DNA of 64,000 nt from Pengzhenrongella sicca (GTDB lineage Bacteria; Actinomycetota; Actinomycetes; Actinomycetales; Cellulomonadaceae): NCBI RefSeq assembly GCF_017569225.1, contig NZ_CP071868.1, positions 868,001-932,000 on the forward strand. Direction: 5' to 3'. The position numbers and the translations under genes were made by a program. The notes beneath the pieces were generated by a model. The model was not told the DNA's origin and ran no database searches. It saw only the letters and a program-made list of their open reading frames with translations. Below, in pieces: positions 52,378 to 60,603 of the stretch (the first letter of the stretch is position 1; every line of letters starts with the position of its first letter).

Positions 52378-52947
52378 GAGGTAGTGCAGCGGGTCGAACT
52401 CGGCGATCGGGATGATCCGCAGCCGCGGGAGCGGCACGTTGAACGCCTGGACGTCGCGCTCGAGGTCGAACAGCTCGAGGCCCTGCTCGGTGAGCTGCGT
52501 CAGGCTGCCGCTCGTGAACTCGCCGAACGCGAGCAGGCCGACGCGGCGGTCGCCCGTGAGCAGCCGCTCGATGTCGGCCGCGAAGTCGCCGTCGTGGCTG
52601 ACGAGCATGACGTCGCCCTGGCGGTCCTTGATCGCTGCGAGCGTGCGCTGGATGCCGATGTCGACGACCTTCTCGCGCGCCTCGCCCGCGAGCGGGATCG
52701 GCCGGTAGCCGAGCGCGATCAGCGCCTGCACGAACGCCATCGGCATCGAGCCCGAGGAGGCGTTGAGGAAGAACAGACCCTTCGTGGGCTGGTCCCAGCG
52801 CTTGCGGGCGAAGTCGAGCACGCGTTCCCAGCGCGGGCGCTGCTCGGGCGTCGGGCGACCGTTGAAGATCGCCGAGCCCAGCGTGGCGTCGATGTTCTCG
52901 CCGTCGACCAGGATGTACGTGGTGCGCTCGCTCGCCGGTGTCTGCAC
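52375..52947 (-). CDS. NYN-domain (PIN-like) putative RNase
   Basis: A 190-residue single-domain protein. YILVDGENIDATLG opens it with the first acidic residue of the NYN active site. VDIGIQRTLAAI and VMLVSHDGDFAADIERLL provide the others, as in the LabA/Vaccinia-type PIN nucleases. It probably cuts RNA, but its target is unknown. GTG 52947 lies seven bases after a TAGGCT -10 box on the minus strand, so the mRNA is probably leaderless. Longer upstream frames have no support. Confidence 0.88.
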   Translation of the reverse strand: MQTPASERTTYILVDGENIDATLGSAIFNGRPTPEQRPRWERVLDFARKRWDQPTKGLFFLNASSGSMPMAFVQALIALGYRPIPLAGEAREKVVDIGIQRTLAAIKDRQGDVMLVSHDGDFAADIERLLTGDRRVGLLAFGEFTSGSLTQLTEQGLELFDLERDVQAFNVPLPRLRIIPIAEFDPLHYL

Positions 52948-52954
52948 GGATCCG

Positions 52955-52960
52955 AGCCTA
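52955..52960 (-). promoter_or_regulatory. Leaderless -10 box TAGGCT of the NYN gene
   Basis: Read on the minus strand, TAGGCT lies seven bases before the GTG start at 52947. Confidence 0.6.
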
Positions 52961-53097
52961 GGCGCCCGCGCGCGGCTCGCACGCTTTCGCCGCACCGCCG
53001 GGCGGTCCGGGACCTCAGGCCTACTGTGTGCCACCCTGATCTGACCCACGATGGTCGAAGAGGTCTGGCACCGCCGGACCATGAGAGGACACGGGCA

Positions 53098-53586
53098 ATG
53101 CGAGTTCTTGTGACGGTCGCGTCGCGGCATGGTGGCACCCAGGAGATCGGCTCGCGCATCGAAGCCGAGCTGAGGTCCCGCGGGCACGAGGTCGACCTCG
53201 CGGCCCCCGCCGACGTCGTCTCGATCGACCCGTACGACGCCGTGATCCTCGGCTCCGCGGTGTACACCGCGCACTGGCTGCCCGACGCCCGCGAGTTCGC
53301 GGTCCGGTTCGCGGCCGAGCTCCCGACCAAGCGGGTGTGGCTGTTCTCGTCCGGGCTCGCGACGGCGCCCGCCGCCGCCGCGAACTCGCCGGCGGAGACG
53401 CAGGACCTGATGGAGGCGACGCACGCCAGCTCGCACCGCGCCTTCGGCGGCCGCCTCGACCGCGGCGAGCTCACGCTCGCCGAGCGCGCCATCATCGCGG
53501 CCGCTCGCGGCAAGGAGGGCGACCACCGCGACATGGCCGCCGTCGTCGGCTGGGCCGGCCAGATCGCGGACGAGCTGGCGAGCTAA
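53098..53586 (+). CDS. Flavodoxin-domain protein (HemG-like)
   Basis: A 162-residue flavodoxin fold. [19 protein letters not shown] is the FMN phosphate loop, and [22 protein letters not shown] is the stretch shared with menaquinone-dependent protoporphyrinogen oxidase HemG. It stands 192 bp before cpfC-chdC, so a redox role in haem synthesis is possible. Actinomycetes normally use CgoX, however, and other flavodoxin roles fit as well. A GAGAGGAC ribosome site precedes ATG 53098. The gene end is duplicated just downstream. Confidence 0.8.
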   Translation: MRVLVTVASRHGGTQEIGSRIEAELRSRGHEVDLAAPADVVSIDPYDAVILGSAVYTAHWLPDAREFAVRFAAELPTKRVWLFSSGLATAPAAAANSPAETQDLMEATHASSHRAFGGRLDRGELTLAERAIIAAARGKEGDHRDMAAVVGWAGQIADELAS

Positions 53587-53674
53587 AGCCCGGACGAGCT
53601 GGCGAGCGAGACCCGCCGGAGCGGGCGTGCTGGGCCACCGGCGCGGGCGCGCTGAGCCACCGGCGCGGGCGCGC
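53567..53674. repeat. Tandem repeats spanning the flavodoxin stop
   Basis: CGGACGAGCTGGCGAGC occurs at 53567-53583, just before the TAA, and again at 53591-53607 (24-bp period). Further on, GCCACCGGCGCGGGCGCGC occurs at 53634-53652 and 53656-53674 (22-bp period). Confidence 0.8.
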
Positions 53675-53765
53675 CAGGCCGGCCGGGGGTGCGTGCTGAC
53701 GCCCCGTCGCGACGATGTCACCCCCCGACGCGCGGGGGCGCGGTGGCGAGCGGCGGGGACGATGC

Positions 53766-53771
53766 CAGAAT
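53766..53771 (+). promoter_or_regulatory. Leaderless -10 box CAGAAT of cpfC
   Basis: CAGAAT ends six bases before GTG 53778, which supports that start over GTG or ATG codons further upstream in the same frame. Confidence 0.5.
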
Positions 53772-53777
53772 CGAACG

Positions 53778-55067
53778 GTGGCCCCCCAGACCGTGACTCC
53801 CGCTGCCGTACGCCCCGACCGAGCTCCCGGCGCCGACCCGCTGCCGTCCGACGGCATACCGTCCGACGGCATGCCGTCCGACCCGCTGCCGTACGACGCG
53901 ATCCTGCTGTACTCGTTCGGCGGTCCGAACGGGCCGGCCGACGTGCTGCCGTTCCTGCGCAACGTGACGCGCGGCAAACACATCCCCGAGGCCCGGCTCG
54001 TCGAGGTCGGCGCCCACTACGACCACTTCGGCGGTCGCAGCCCGATCAACGGGCACAACCTCGAGCTCATCGCGGCGCTGCACGAGGAGCTCGGCCGGCG
54101 CGGCGTCGACCTGCCGATCGGCTTCGGCAACCGCAACTGGGAGCCGTACACGGTGGACGCCCTCGCCGACCTGCGCGCCGGCGGCGCCCGGCGCGTGCTC
54201 GCGATCGTGACCAGCGCGTACGGCTCGTACTCGGGCTGCCGGCAGTACCGCGAGAACCTCGCGGCCACGCTCGCCGCGCTCGCCGCGCAGCCGGCGGCCG
54301 ACGACGCCGCGGCCGTCCCGGCGCTCGTCGTCGACAAGCTGCGGCACTACTTCAACCACCCCGGCTTCGTCCAGGCGAACGCGGAGGCGATCGCCGACGC
54401 GTACGCCGCCCTGCGTGCCCGGCGCGAGGCGGGCGCCGGCGCGGCGGGCGGCGGGGCCGGGGACGCGGCGTCGGCGGCGCCGCTGGTGTTCGTGACCCAC
54501 TCGATCCCGGACGTCATGGAGGAGGGGTCGGGCGCGCAGCGGCCGAGCTACGCCGCCCAGCACCTCGACGTCGCGGCGCTCGTGGCCGCGCGGGTCGCCG
54601 AGCTCGTCGGGCACGCGGTGCCGTGGCGGCTCGCGTTCTGCTCGCGGTCGGGCCCGCCGAGCCAGCCGTGGCTCGAGCCCGACGTGAACGACGTGCTCAA
54701 GGAGCTGTCGGGGGAGGGGGTGCGCTCCGTCGTGCTCTCGCCGATCGGCTTCATCTCCGACCACATGGAGGTCGCGTTCGACCTCGACACCGAGGCGATG
54801 GAGACGGCCGCCGAGCTCGGCCTTACCGCCGTCCGCGCGGGCACCGTCTCGACCCGGCCGGCGTTCGTCGCCGGGCTGGTCGACCTGGTGCTCGAGCGCG
54901 CGGCGCGCGAGCGCGGCGAGGACGTCGAGCCGGTCGCCGTGGGCGCCCTCGGCGCCTGGCCGGACGTGTGCCGCGCCGGCTGCTGCCGCCAGCGCGCCGG
55001 CGTCGACTCCGGCGTGCCCGCGGCCTGCGGCGAGGATTCCGACCCGACCGAATGGACCGCCTCATGA
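53778..55067 (+). CDS. cpfC: Coproporphyrin ferrochelatase (CpfC/HemH)
   Basis: A 429-residue enzyme that inserts Fe(II) into coproporphyrin [24 protein letters not shown] opens the core. [10 protein letters not shown] is the porphyrin loop, the catalytic His lies in [10 protein letters not shown], and the Glu partner in [17 protein letters not shown]. The late Cys group DVCRAGCC, with an earlier Cys, suits the [2Fe-2S] cluster of actinobacterial forms. The first 40 residues are extra and contain a PSDG(I/M/P) repeat from a 15-bp DNA repeat. The ATGA overlap with chdC shows the coproporphyrin-dependent haem route. Confidence 0.93.
   Translation: MAPQTVTPAAVRPDRAPGADPLPSDGIPSDGMPSDPLPYDAILLYSFGGPNGPADVLPFLRNVTRGKHIPEARLVEVGAHYDHFGGRSPINGHNLELIAALHEELGRRGVDLPIGFGNRNWEPYTVDALADLRAGGARRVLAIVTSAYGSYSGCRQYRENLAATLAALAAQPAADDAAAVPALVVDKLRHYFNHPGFVQANAEAIADAYAALRARREAGAGAAGGGAGDAASAAPLVFVTHSIPDVMEEGSGAQRPSYAAQHLDVAALVAARVAELVGHAVPWRLAFCSRSGPPSQPWLEPDVNDVLKELSGEGVRSVVLSPIGFISDHMEVAFDLDTEAMETAAELGLTAVRAGTVSTRPAFVAGLVDLVLERAARERGEDVEPVAVGALGAWPDVCRAGCCRQRAGVDSGVPAACGEDSDPTEWTAS
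53844..53903. repeat. In-frame 15-bp tandem repeat in cpfC (4 copies)
   Basis: Units CCGTCCGACGGCATA, CCGTCCGACGGCATG, CCGTCCGACCCGCTG and CCGTACGACGCGATC are consecutive. They encode [15 protein letters not shown] and PYDAI. The last is part of the real ferrochelatase start ([11 protein letters not shown]), so the first three look like expansions of it. Confidence 0.8.
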
Positions 55068-55792
55068 CCGCCAGCACCCCGGCCTCGACCGACTCGAACG
55101 ATCCGACCGACCCGAACAGCCAGATCCGGTACGCGATGTTCTCGGTGTTCGCGCTCGACGGCGCGCTGCCGGCCGACGACGTCGCGCGCAGTGCGCTGGT
55201 CGCCGAGGCCGAGGAGGCGGTCACCACCGGCGACGGCGACCTCACGCTCCGGGGCTGGTACGACGTCGGCGGGCTGCGGGCCGACGCCGACCTCATGGTC
55301 TGGTGGCACGGCGACTCGATCGAGGCCGTCCAGGGCGCCTACCAGCGGCTGCGCAAGTCGGGCCTCGGCCGGTACCTCACGCCGGTCTGGTCCGTCGCGG
55401 CGCTGCACCGGCCCGCTGAGTTCAACCGCGGGCACCTGCCTGCCTTCATCTCGGGCGAGCCGCCGCGCCAGTACCTGTGCGTGTATCCGTTCGTGCGGTC
55501 CTACGAGTGGTACGTGCTGCCCGAGGCCGAGCGCCGCGGCATGCTGATCGAGCACGGCCAGGCCGCGCGCGACTACGCGGACGTGCGCGCCAATACGCTC
55601 GCCGCGTTCGCGCTCGGCGACTACGAGTGGATCCTCGCGTTCGAGGCGGACGAGCTGCACCGCATCGTCGACCTCATGCGCGAGCTGCGCGCCACGCAGG
55701 CGCGCCGGCACGTGCGCGAGGAGCTGCCGTTCTACACGGGCCCCCGCACGACGCTGGCCGCGTGGGCGGACCGCCAGCCCGCCGACGACTGA
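55064..55792 (+). CDS. chdC: Coproheme decarboxylase (ChdC/HemQ)
   Basis: A 242-residue chlorite-dismutase-fold enzyme that converts coproheme to haem b with peroxide. [13 protein letters not shown] opens it, LMVWWHG lies mid-chain, the [25 protein letters not shown] block includes the catalytic Tyr, and the C-terminal half carries the [28 protein letters not shown] stretch. ATG 55064 overlaps the cpfC stop (ATGA); an in-frame ATG 12 bases earlier is less likely. Together with CpfC it performs the last two haem steps. Confidence 0.94.
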   Translation: MTASTPASTDSNDPTDPNSQIRYAMFSVFALDGALPADDVARSALVAEAEEAVTTGDGDLTLRGWYDVGGLRADADLMVWWHGDSIEAVQGAYQRLRKSGLGRYLTPVWSVAALHRPAEFNRGHLPAFISGEPPRQYLCVYPFVRSYEWYVLPEAERRGMLIEHGQAARDYADVRANTLAAFALGDYEWILAFEADELHRIVDLMRELRATQARRHVREELPFYTGPRTTLAAWADRQPADD

Positions 55793-55825
55793 GCGGGCGG
55801 TCGCCCGGGCAACCGACGCCCTGGG

Positions 55826-56854
55826 CTAGGTCCAGGCGGCGGCGAGGCGCTCGAGCGTCGTGCGCCGGGTCGCGACGTCGTAGGTGGTGGACGTGACGAG
55901 CAGCTCGTCGGCGCGGGTCTCGTCCACCAGCTTGTCCAGCTCGACGACGGCGCGGTCGGCGGTCGTCGCGATCTGGGTCCCGGGCAGGCTCGCGAGCAGC
56001 TCGTCGGCCGCGGTCCCGCGCAGCTGCGCGAGGATGCCCTCGGCGTCGTCCGGGCTCACGATCGGGCCCAGGCGGCCCGTGCGCAGGCTGATCGCCATGA
56101 CCCGGCTCGGGCCCGCGAGGTGCGCCGCCTCCGCGGCGGAGTCGGCGATCAGCACCGAGGCGCTGACCATCGCGTGCGGCGCCGCGAGCTCGGGCGACGG
56201 GCGGAACTCCGCGCGGTAGGCGGCCATCGCCTCGAGGGTCTGCAGGGCGCCGAAGTGGTGCGCATACGCGAACCGGACCCCGAGGGCCGCGGCCAGCCGG
56301 GCGCTGAAGGTGCTCGAGCCGAGCAGCCAGACCTCCGGCGTCGTGCCCTGCGCGGGCGTGGCCGAGAACCGGCGCACGAGCGCCGACGGCGCGTGGGCGG
56401 GGTGGGACTGCCCGAGCAGGCCGAGCACGTCGAGCAGTTCGGCCGGGAACTGCTCCGCGCCGAGGCCGTCGGTCGTGCGGCGCAGCGCGGCGGCGGTCGC
56501 CGGGTCGGTGCCGGGCGCGCGGCCGATGCCGAGGTCGATCCGGCCCGGGTGCAGCGCCTCGAGCATCGCGAACTGCTCGGCGACGACGAGCGCCGGGTGG
56601 TTCGGCAGCATCACGCCGCCCGAGCCGACGCGGATGTTCTTCGTCGAGGCCGCGAGGTGCGCGATGAGGACGGCCGGCGACGTCGACGCGACGGCGGTCA
56701 TGTTGTGGTGCTCGGCGACCCAGAACCGCCGGAAGCCGAGGTCGTCGGCGGCGCGCGCGAGCGCCGTCGTGTCGGCGAGCGCGTCGGCGCTGGTGGAGTC
56801 CTCGCGCACGGTCGCGAGGTCGAGCACGGACAGGGGCACACGGTTGTCGGTCAC
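55826..56854 (-). CDS. LLM-class flavin-dependent oxidoreductase (MsnO8-like)
   Basis: A 342-residue luciferase-like monooxygenase fold. PLSVLDLATVREDSTSADALADT, GFRRFWVAEHHNMTAVASTSPAVLIAHLAASTKNIRVGSGGVMLPNHPALVVAEQF and HPGRIDLGIGRAPGTD match the MsnO8 subgroup. It probably uses FMNH2 or F420; the substrate is unknown. GTG 56854 begins the conserved part; the longer upstream frame runs opposite to glutamate dehydrogenase coding and is a shadow. Confidence 0.88.
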   Translation of the reverse strand: MTDNRVPLSVLDLATVREDSTSADALADTTALARAADDLGFRRFWVAEHHNMTAVASTSPAVLIAHLAASTKNIRVGSGGVMLPNHPALVVAEQFAMLEALHPGRIDLGIGRAPGTDPATAAALRRTTDGLGAEQFPAELLDVLGLLGQSHPAHAPSALVRRFSATPAQGTTPEVWLLGSSTFSARLAAALGVRFAYAHHFGALQTLEAMAAYRAEFRPSPELAAPHAMVSASVLIADSAAEAAHLAGPSRVMAISLRTGRLGPIVSPDDAEGILAQLRGTAADELLASLPGTQIATTADRAVVELDKLVDETRADELLVTSTTYDVATRRTTLERLAAAWT

Positions 56855-56898
56855 CCCAGCCTCAACACCGGCCCCCGCCGATCCCTTCCGGCGGGGCG

Positions 56899-58185
56899 CT
56901 ACGGGTAGAGGCCGCGGATCTGGTGGGCCTCGGCGACGCGGCGCACGCCGATCGTCAGGGCGGCGTCGCGCAGGGTGAGGCCGTCGGCGCGGGCCGTCTG
57001 GGAGACCGCCGCGTACGCCGTGAGCATCCGGTGCTCGAGCCGCTCCTCGATCTCGCGCTCGGTCCACCAGTACGCCTGCGCGCCCTGGACCCACTCGAAG
57101 TAGGAGACGATCACGCCGCCGGCGTTCGCGAGGATGTCGGGGACGACGACGATGCCCCGCTCGGCCAGGACGCGGTCGCCGGCCTCCGTCGTCGGCCCGT
57201 TGGCGCCCTCGACGACCCACCGGGCCTTCACGGACGCCGCCGTCTCCTCGTCGAGCACGCCCTCGACGGCGGCGGGCACGAGCACGTCGACGTCTAGCCC
57301 GAGCAGGGCGGTGTTGTCGATCGGGTCGCCGCCCGCGAAGCCCACGACCGACCCGGTCGTGTCGACGTGCGCGAGCAGCGCCGCGATGTCCAGGCCCGCG
57401 GGCGCGAAGACGCCGCCATACTGGTCGCTCACGGCGAGCACCTTGGCGCCCGCCTCGGCGAAGAACCGGGCCGCGTGCGAGCCCACCTTGCCGAAGCCCT
57501 GCACCGCGACGCGCACCTCGGACAGGAGCACGCCGGCGTCGGCCAGCGCGGCGCGCGTGGAGTGCACGATGCCGCGCGACGTCGCCGTCGCCCGCCCGAG
57601 GGAACCGCCCATCGACAGGGGCTTGCCGGTGACCACGGCCTGGATCGTGTAGCCCTTGTTCACCGAATAGGTGTCCATCACCCACGCCATGGTCTGCTCG
57701 TTCGTGCCCATGTCGGGCGCCATGATGTCCCGCTCCGGGCCGATCATCGGCATGATCTCGCTCGTGTAGCGGCGCGTGACGCGCTCGAGCTCGGTCTGGG
57801 AGTACTGCCGCGGGTCGATCGTGACGCCGCCCTTGGCCCCGCCGTACGGGAGCTCGACGACCGCGCACTTCCACGTCATCCACATCGCGAGCGCGCGCAC
57901 CTCGTTGCGGTCGACGCTCGAGGCGTACCGCAGCCCGCCCTTGCCCGGCCCGCGCGAGATGTTGTGCTGCACGCGGTACCCCCGGAACAGCTCGGTGCGG
58001 CCGTCGTCGCGCCGCAGCGGCACCGCGACGTCGATCTCGCGCCGCGACGAGGCGAGCATGTGGTGCAGCCCCTCGTCGTACCCGAGGATCTTCACGGCGT
58101 TCGCGAGCTGCGCGTGCGCGGTCGCGAGCGGGGACGGGTGCGGGTGCGGGGTCGGCGGTGCGGTGGACGGGACGGGCTCGGTCAT
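56899..58185 (-). CDS. gdhA: Glutamate dehydrogenase (Glu/Leu/Phe/Val family)
   Basis: A 428-residue dehydrogenase. Substrate and catalytic Lys lie in YRVQHNISRGPGKGGLRY and MTWKCAVVELPYGGAKGGV. The NAD(P) domain has VAVQGFGKVGSHAARFFAEAG, and PAAVEGVLDEE and NAGGVIVSYFEWVQ complete the fold. The form is the shorter hexameric type often using NAD(H). It interconverts glutamate and 2-oxoglutarate plus ammonia. AGGAGG nine bases before ATG 58185 decides the start. The first 18 residues are a His/Pro/Ser-rich arm. Confidence 0.93.
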   Translation of the reverse strand: MTEPVPSTAPPTPHPHPSPLATAHAQLANAVKILGYDEGLHHMLASSRREIDVAVPLRRDDGRTELFRGYRVQHNISRGPGKGGLRYASSVDRNEVRALAMWMTWKCAVVELPYGGAKGGVTIDPRQYSQTELERVTRRYTSEIMPMIGPERDIMAPDMGTNEQTMAWVMDTYSVNKGYTIQAVVTGKPLSMGGSLGRATATSRGIVHSTRAALADAGVLLSEVRVAVQGFGKVGSHAARFFAEAGAKVLAVSDQYGGVFAPAGLDIAALLAHVDTTGSVVGFAGGDPIDNTALLGLDVDVLVPAAVEGVLDEETAASVKARWVVEGANGPTTEAGDRVLAERGIVVVPDILANAGGVIVSYFEWVQGAQAYWWTEREIEERLEHRMLTAYAAVSQTARADGLTLRDAALTIGVRRVAEAHQIRGLYP

Positions 58186-58273
58186 GCGGGTCAACCTCCT
58201 GGAAAGCCTGCCGCCGGCATCGTCGCCGACCGCTCGGACCTGCTCGCGCGCCCCCACCCTGCCATCTACCCGG

Positions 58274-59323
58274 TCAGGGGCTGAACTCGAAGTGCCAGTA
58301 CTCCGGGTAGGCCGCGCCCTCGCGGACGCTCGCGGGCGCGGACCAGCCGAAGGCCGGGCCGTTCGCGACGAGCCAGACGTAGCGCGGCGTGCCGAAGCCG
58401 TACACGCCCGGCCACTCCTGCAGGTCGAGCGCGAGGCCGAGGCCGTGGTTGGACGTGCCCGGCCGGGCCGCGAGCGCGCCGTAGTACGCCCGGATCGCGA
58501 CCTGGTCCGCGTAGGAGCGGTAGGTCAGGTCCATCGCGATCGGCTCGCCGAACTGCGCGCGGAACGCGTCGTTGAGGCGGGTGAGCGCGGCGGCGGCGTC
58601 GCAGCGCAGGTACTGGGGGCTGCCGATCTGGTCCGTGCCCCACGGGATCAGGCACATCGCCGAGGCCGGCATGTGGCCGTTCGAGCCGTCGCCGTCCGCG
58701 GTGGGCACCGACGTCACGAACACGGGCGCGCCGCCGGGAGCGGCCGGGGCGGCAGGGCCGGGCGCGGCCGCTTGGTCGCCGGCCGCCGCGTCCTCGGCCG
58801 CCGACGCCGCGGCGTCGGTCTCGGTCCGCCACGCGGCGTGGGCCTGCTCGACCGTCGTGCGCGCGCCGTCGACGCTGGCGCCCGCGGACGCCAGCGCCGG
58901 CAGGGTCACGCGCGCGGCCAGGGCGGCGCGGGCGCCGTCGAGCGCGGCGGCGAGCGCCTGGCGGACGGCGTCGTCCGCGACCTGGTCGGCCGACGCGGCC
59001 AGGACGGGCTCGGCCGCGGCGATCCGGGCGGTGAGATCGGCGTCGGCGGCGGCGCGCGCGGCGACCTCGACCGCGCGGGCGTGCGCGCTGCGTTCGGCCG
59101 CGAGGGTCGCGGACTCGGCGGCCGCGACGGCCCGCGCGGCGTCGTCGGCGCGGTCGGCCCGGGCGAGGGCGCGCGCGGTGTCGGCCGCGGCGGCGGCGGC
59201 GGCGGCGGCCCGCTGCTCGCGGACCTCGACGAACGCCGCGGCGGCGACGCCGAGCACGAGGACCAGGGCGACGGCGAGGGCCAGGCGCCTGCGGGTGGCC
59301 GTGGCGAGCCAGCGGAGCGTCAC
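58274..59323 (-). CDS. Membrane-anchored D-alanyl-D-alanine carboxypeptidase (VanY-like)
   Basis: A 349-residue protein. One N-terminal membrane anchor (LALAVALVLVLGVAAAAFV) is followed by a very Ala-rich helical region of about 150 residues, probably coiled coil. The C-terminal peptidase domain has the zinc motifs TSNHGLGLALD and EYWHFEF. It would trim D-Ala from cell-wall stem peptides outside the cell. The GTG start overlaps the aldo/keto reductase stop (GTGA). Confidence 0.88.
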   Translation of the reverse strand: MTLRWLATATRRRLALAVALVLVLGVAAAAFVEVREQRAAAAAAAAADTARALARADRADDAARAVAAAESATLAAERSAHARAVEVAARAAADADLTARIAAAEPVLAASADQVADDAVRQALAAALDGARAALAARVTLPALASAGASVDGARTTVEQAHAAWRTETDAAASAAEDAAAGDQAAAPGPAAPAAPGGAPVFVTSVPTADGDGSNGHMPASAMCLIPWGTDQIGSPQYLRCDAAAALTRLNDAFRAQFGEPIAMDLTYRSYADQVAIRAYYGALAARPGTSNHGLGLALDLQEWPGVYGFGTPRYVWLVANGPAFGWSAPASVREGAAYPEYWHFEFSP

Positions 59324-60120
59324 GCGAGCCGCCCGCCCGTGCTCACGCCGAGCGCGTCGATCCGCGCGACGTCGGCGGCCTCGAGCGCGAAGCTGAGCAC
59401 GTCGAGGTTCGCGGCGATGCGCTCGCGGTGCACGGACTTCGGCAGGACGACGACGGCGCTCTCGAGGTGCCAGCGCAGCACCACCTGGGCGGGGCTCACG
59501 CCGTGGCGGGCGGCGATGTCGGTCAGGACGGGGTGGGTGAGGTCGGACCGCCGCAGCGGGCTGTAGCCGGCGATCTCGACGCCGCGGGCCGCGTGGGAGC
59601 CGAGCAGCCCAGCGTCGAAGTCGGCCGGGCTCCAGGGGATCTGGTTGACCGCGGGGGCCTCGCCGGTCGCGGCGACGAGCTCGTCGAGCTGGGCGACCGA
59701 GTAGTTCGAGACGCCGATCGCGCGGACCAGGCCCTCGTCGCGCAGCTCGATGAACCGGGCCCACGTCGCGGGCGTCGCCGCGCCGTTCGGGGGCCAGTGC
59801 ACGAGCCAGAGGTCGAGGTAGGTCGTGCCCAGCGCGGTGAGCGACCGCTCGAGGGTCCGGCGCTCGTGGCCCGCGCGGTCGGGCGGCAGCTTCGAGGTGA
59901 CGAAGACGTCGGCACGGCTGACCCCCGAGGCCGCCAGCGCGCGGCCGACCTCCGCCTCGTTGCCGTAGGCGGTCGCGGTGTCGAGGTGCCGATACCCGAG
60001 CTCGAGGGCGGTGGAGACCGCACCCTCGGCCTCGGCGCCGACGGCGCGCCAGGTGCCGAGCCCGAGCAGCGGGATGTCGCCCCCGCGCAGCGCGAGGGCG
60101 GGAACGGGCGCAGCGATCAT
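59320..60120 (-). CDS. Aldo/keto reductase
   Basis: A 266-residue (alpha/beta)8 oxidoreductase. HLDTATAYGNEAEVGRAL holds the catalytic Asp and Tyr, FVTSKLPPD the Lys, and WLVHWP the His. GVSNYSVAQLDELVA and VLPKSVHRERIAANLDV bind NADPH. It reduces a small aldehyde or ketone. It overlaps the VanY-like gene by GTGA, an odd partner, so the pairing is probably one of space saving. ATG 60120 has no strong ribosome site. Confidence 0.92.
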   Translation of the reverse strand: MIAAPVPALALRGGDIPLLGLGTWRAVGAEAEGAVSTALELGYRHLDTATAYGNEAEVGRALAASGVSRADVFVTSKLPPDRAGHERRTLERSLTALGTTYLDLWLVHWPPNGAATPATWARFIELRDEGLVRAIGVSNYSVAQLDELVAATGEAPAVNQIPWSPADFDAGLLGSHAARGVEIAGYSPLRRSDLTHPVLTDIAARHGVSPAQVVLRWHLESAVVVLPKSVHRERIAANLDVLSFALEAADVARIDALGVSTGGRLA

Positions 60121-60171
60121 CGCTCCATGATGGCCTCCCGCCCCCGAATGGTCGATTCGCCCCCACCCACT

Positions 60172-60228
60172 CCGAGTTTTCAGAGGATCCGGTGCGTAGT
60201 CCGCTCACATTCCTCTCACAACCGAGCG
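60172..60228. repeat. Second locus of the GTTTTCAG hairpin repeat
   Basis: The segment 60172-60196 (core GAGTTTTCAGAGGATC then GGTGCG) closely matches the arms of the inverted repeat at 3530-3582 and likewise has CCCCCACCC at its outer side. A more diverged reverse copy lies at about 60204-60228, so the pair can fold back. Confidence 0.6.
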
Positions 60229-60244
60229 CGGCGGGCGGCGGGAC

Positions 60245-60348
60245 GGCGGGCTGGCGGGAGAGGGCGGGCTGGCGGGAGAGGGCGGGCTGGCGGGAGAGGG
60301 CGGGCTGGCGGGAGAGGGCGGGCTGGCGGGAGAGGGCGGGCTGGCGGG
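60245..60348. repeat. 18-bp tandem repeat (5 full copies plus a partial)
   Basis: GGCGGGCTGGCGGGAGAG is repeated exactly at 60245, 60263, 60281, 60299 and 60317, with a truncated sixth copy ending at 60348. The exact identity suggests recent expansion by slippage. Confidence 0.9.
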
Positions 60349-60460
60349 CCGGCCGGCCCGCCAGGAGGGCGGGAGAGGGCGGGCTCGCTGGCCAGCGGGT
60401 GCGCTGCGAGCCCGGTCGAGCCGCTCGCGCCCCACCTCGGCCGCTCACCGCGCGATCCCT

Positions 60461-60513
60461 CACGTTTGGGCCGAATCGGTGCGCAATTCGAGCAGATTCG
60501 GCCCAAAAGCGTG
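60461..60513 (-). terminator. Long inverted repeat after the AraC gene
   Basis: TTTGGGCCGAATC (60465-60477) and GATTCGGCCCAAA (60495-60507) are perfect 13-bp arms around a 17-base loop. CACG and CGTG extend them with a one-base slip. It lies about 90 bp past the AraC stop and could terminate it. Confidence 0.65.
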
Positions 60514-60517
60514 TGGC

Positions 60518-60532
60518 GGGGGGGGGGGGGGG
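60518..60532. repeat. Homopolymer run of 15 G
   Basis: Fifteen consecutive G lie between the inverted repeat and the AraC gene end. Such runs are prone to length change and to sequencing error. Confidence 0.85.
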
Positions 60533-60603
60533 AGGCGAGTCCGGGCGGGGCGGGGAAGGGTGGGCGGGGTGGGCGGGGCGCGGCGGGGCGGAACAGTTGC
60601 CGG

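Larger units (their letters stand above)
60121..60603. other. Repeat-filled intergenic region
   Basis: This 483-bp spacer between the AraC and aldo/keto reductase genes has no credible gene. From left to right it holds a hairpin repeat (60172-60228), an 18-bp tandem repeat (60245-60348), a long inverted repeat (60461-60513) and a run of fifteen G (60518-60532). Confidence 0.7.

Noticed and set aside
60245-60348. Regular repeats that might be a CRISPR array
   Set aside because: The 18-bp units are directly adjacent with no unique spacers, and no cas genes are in the window.
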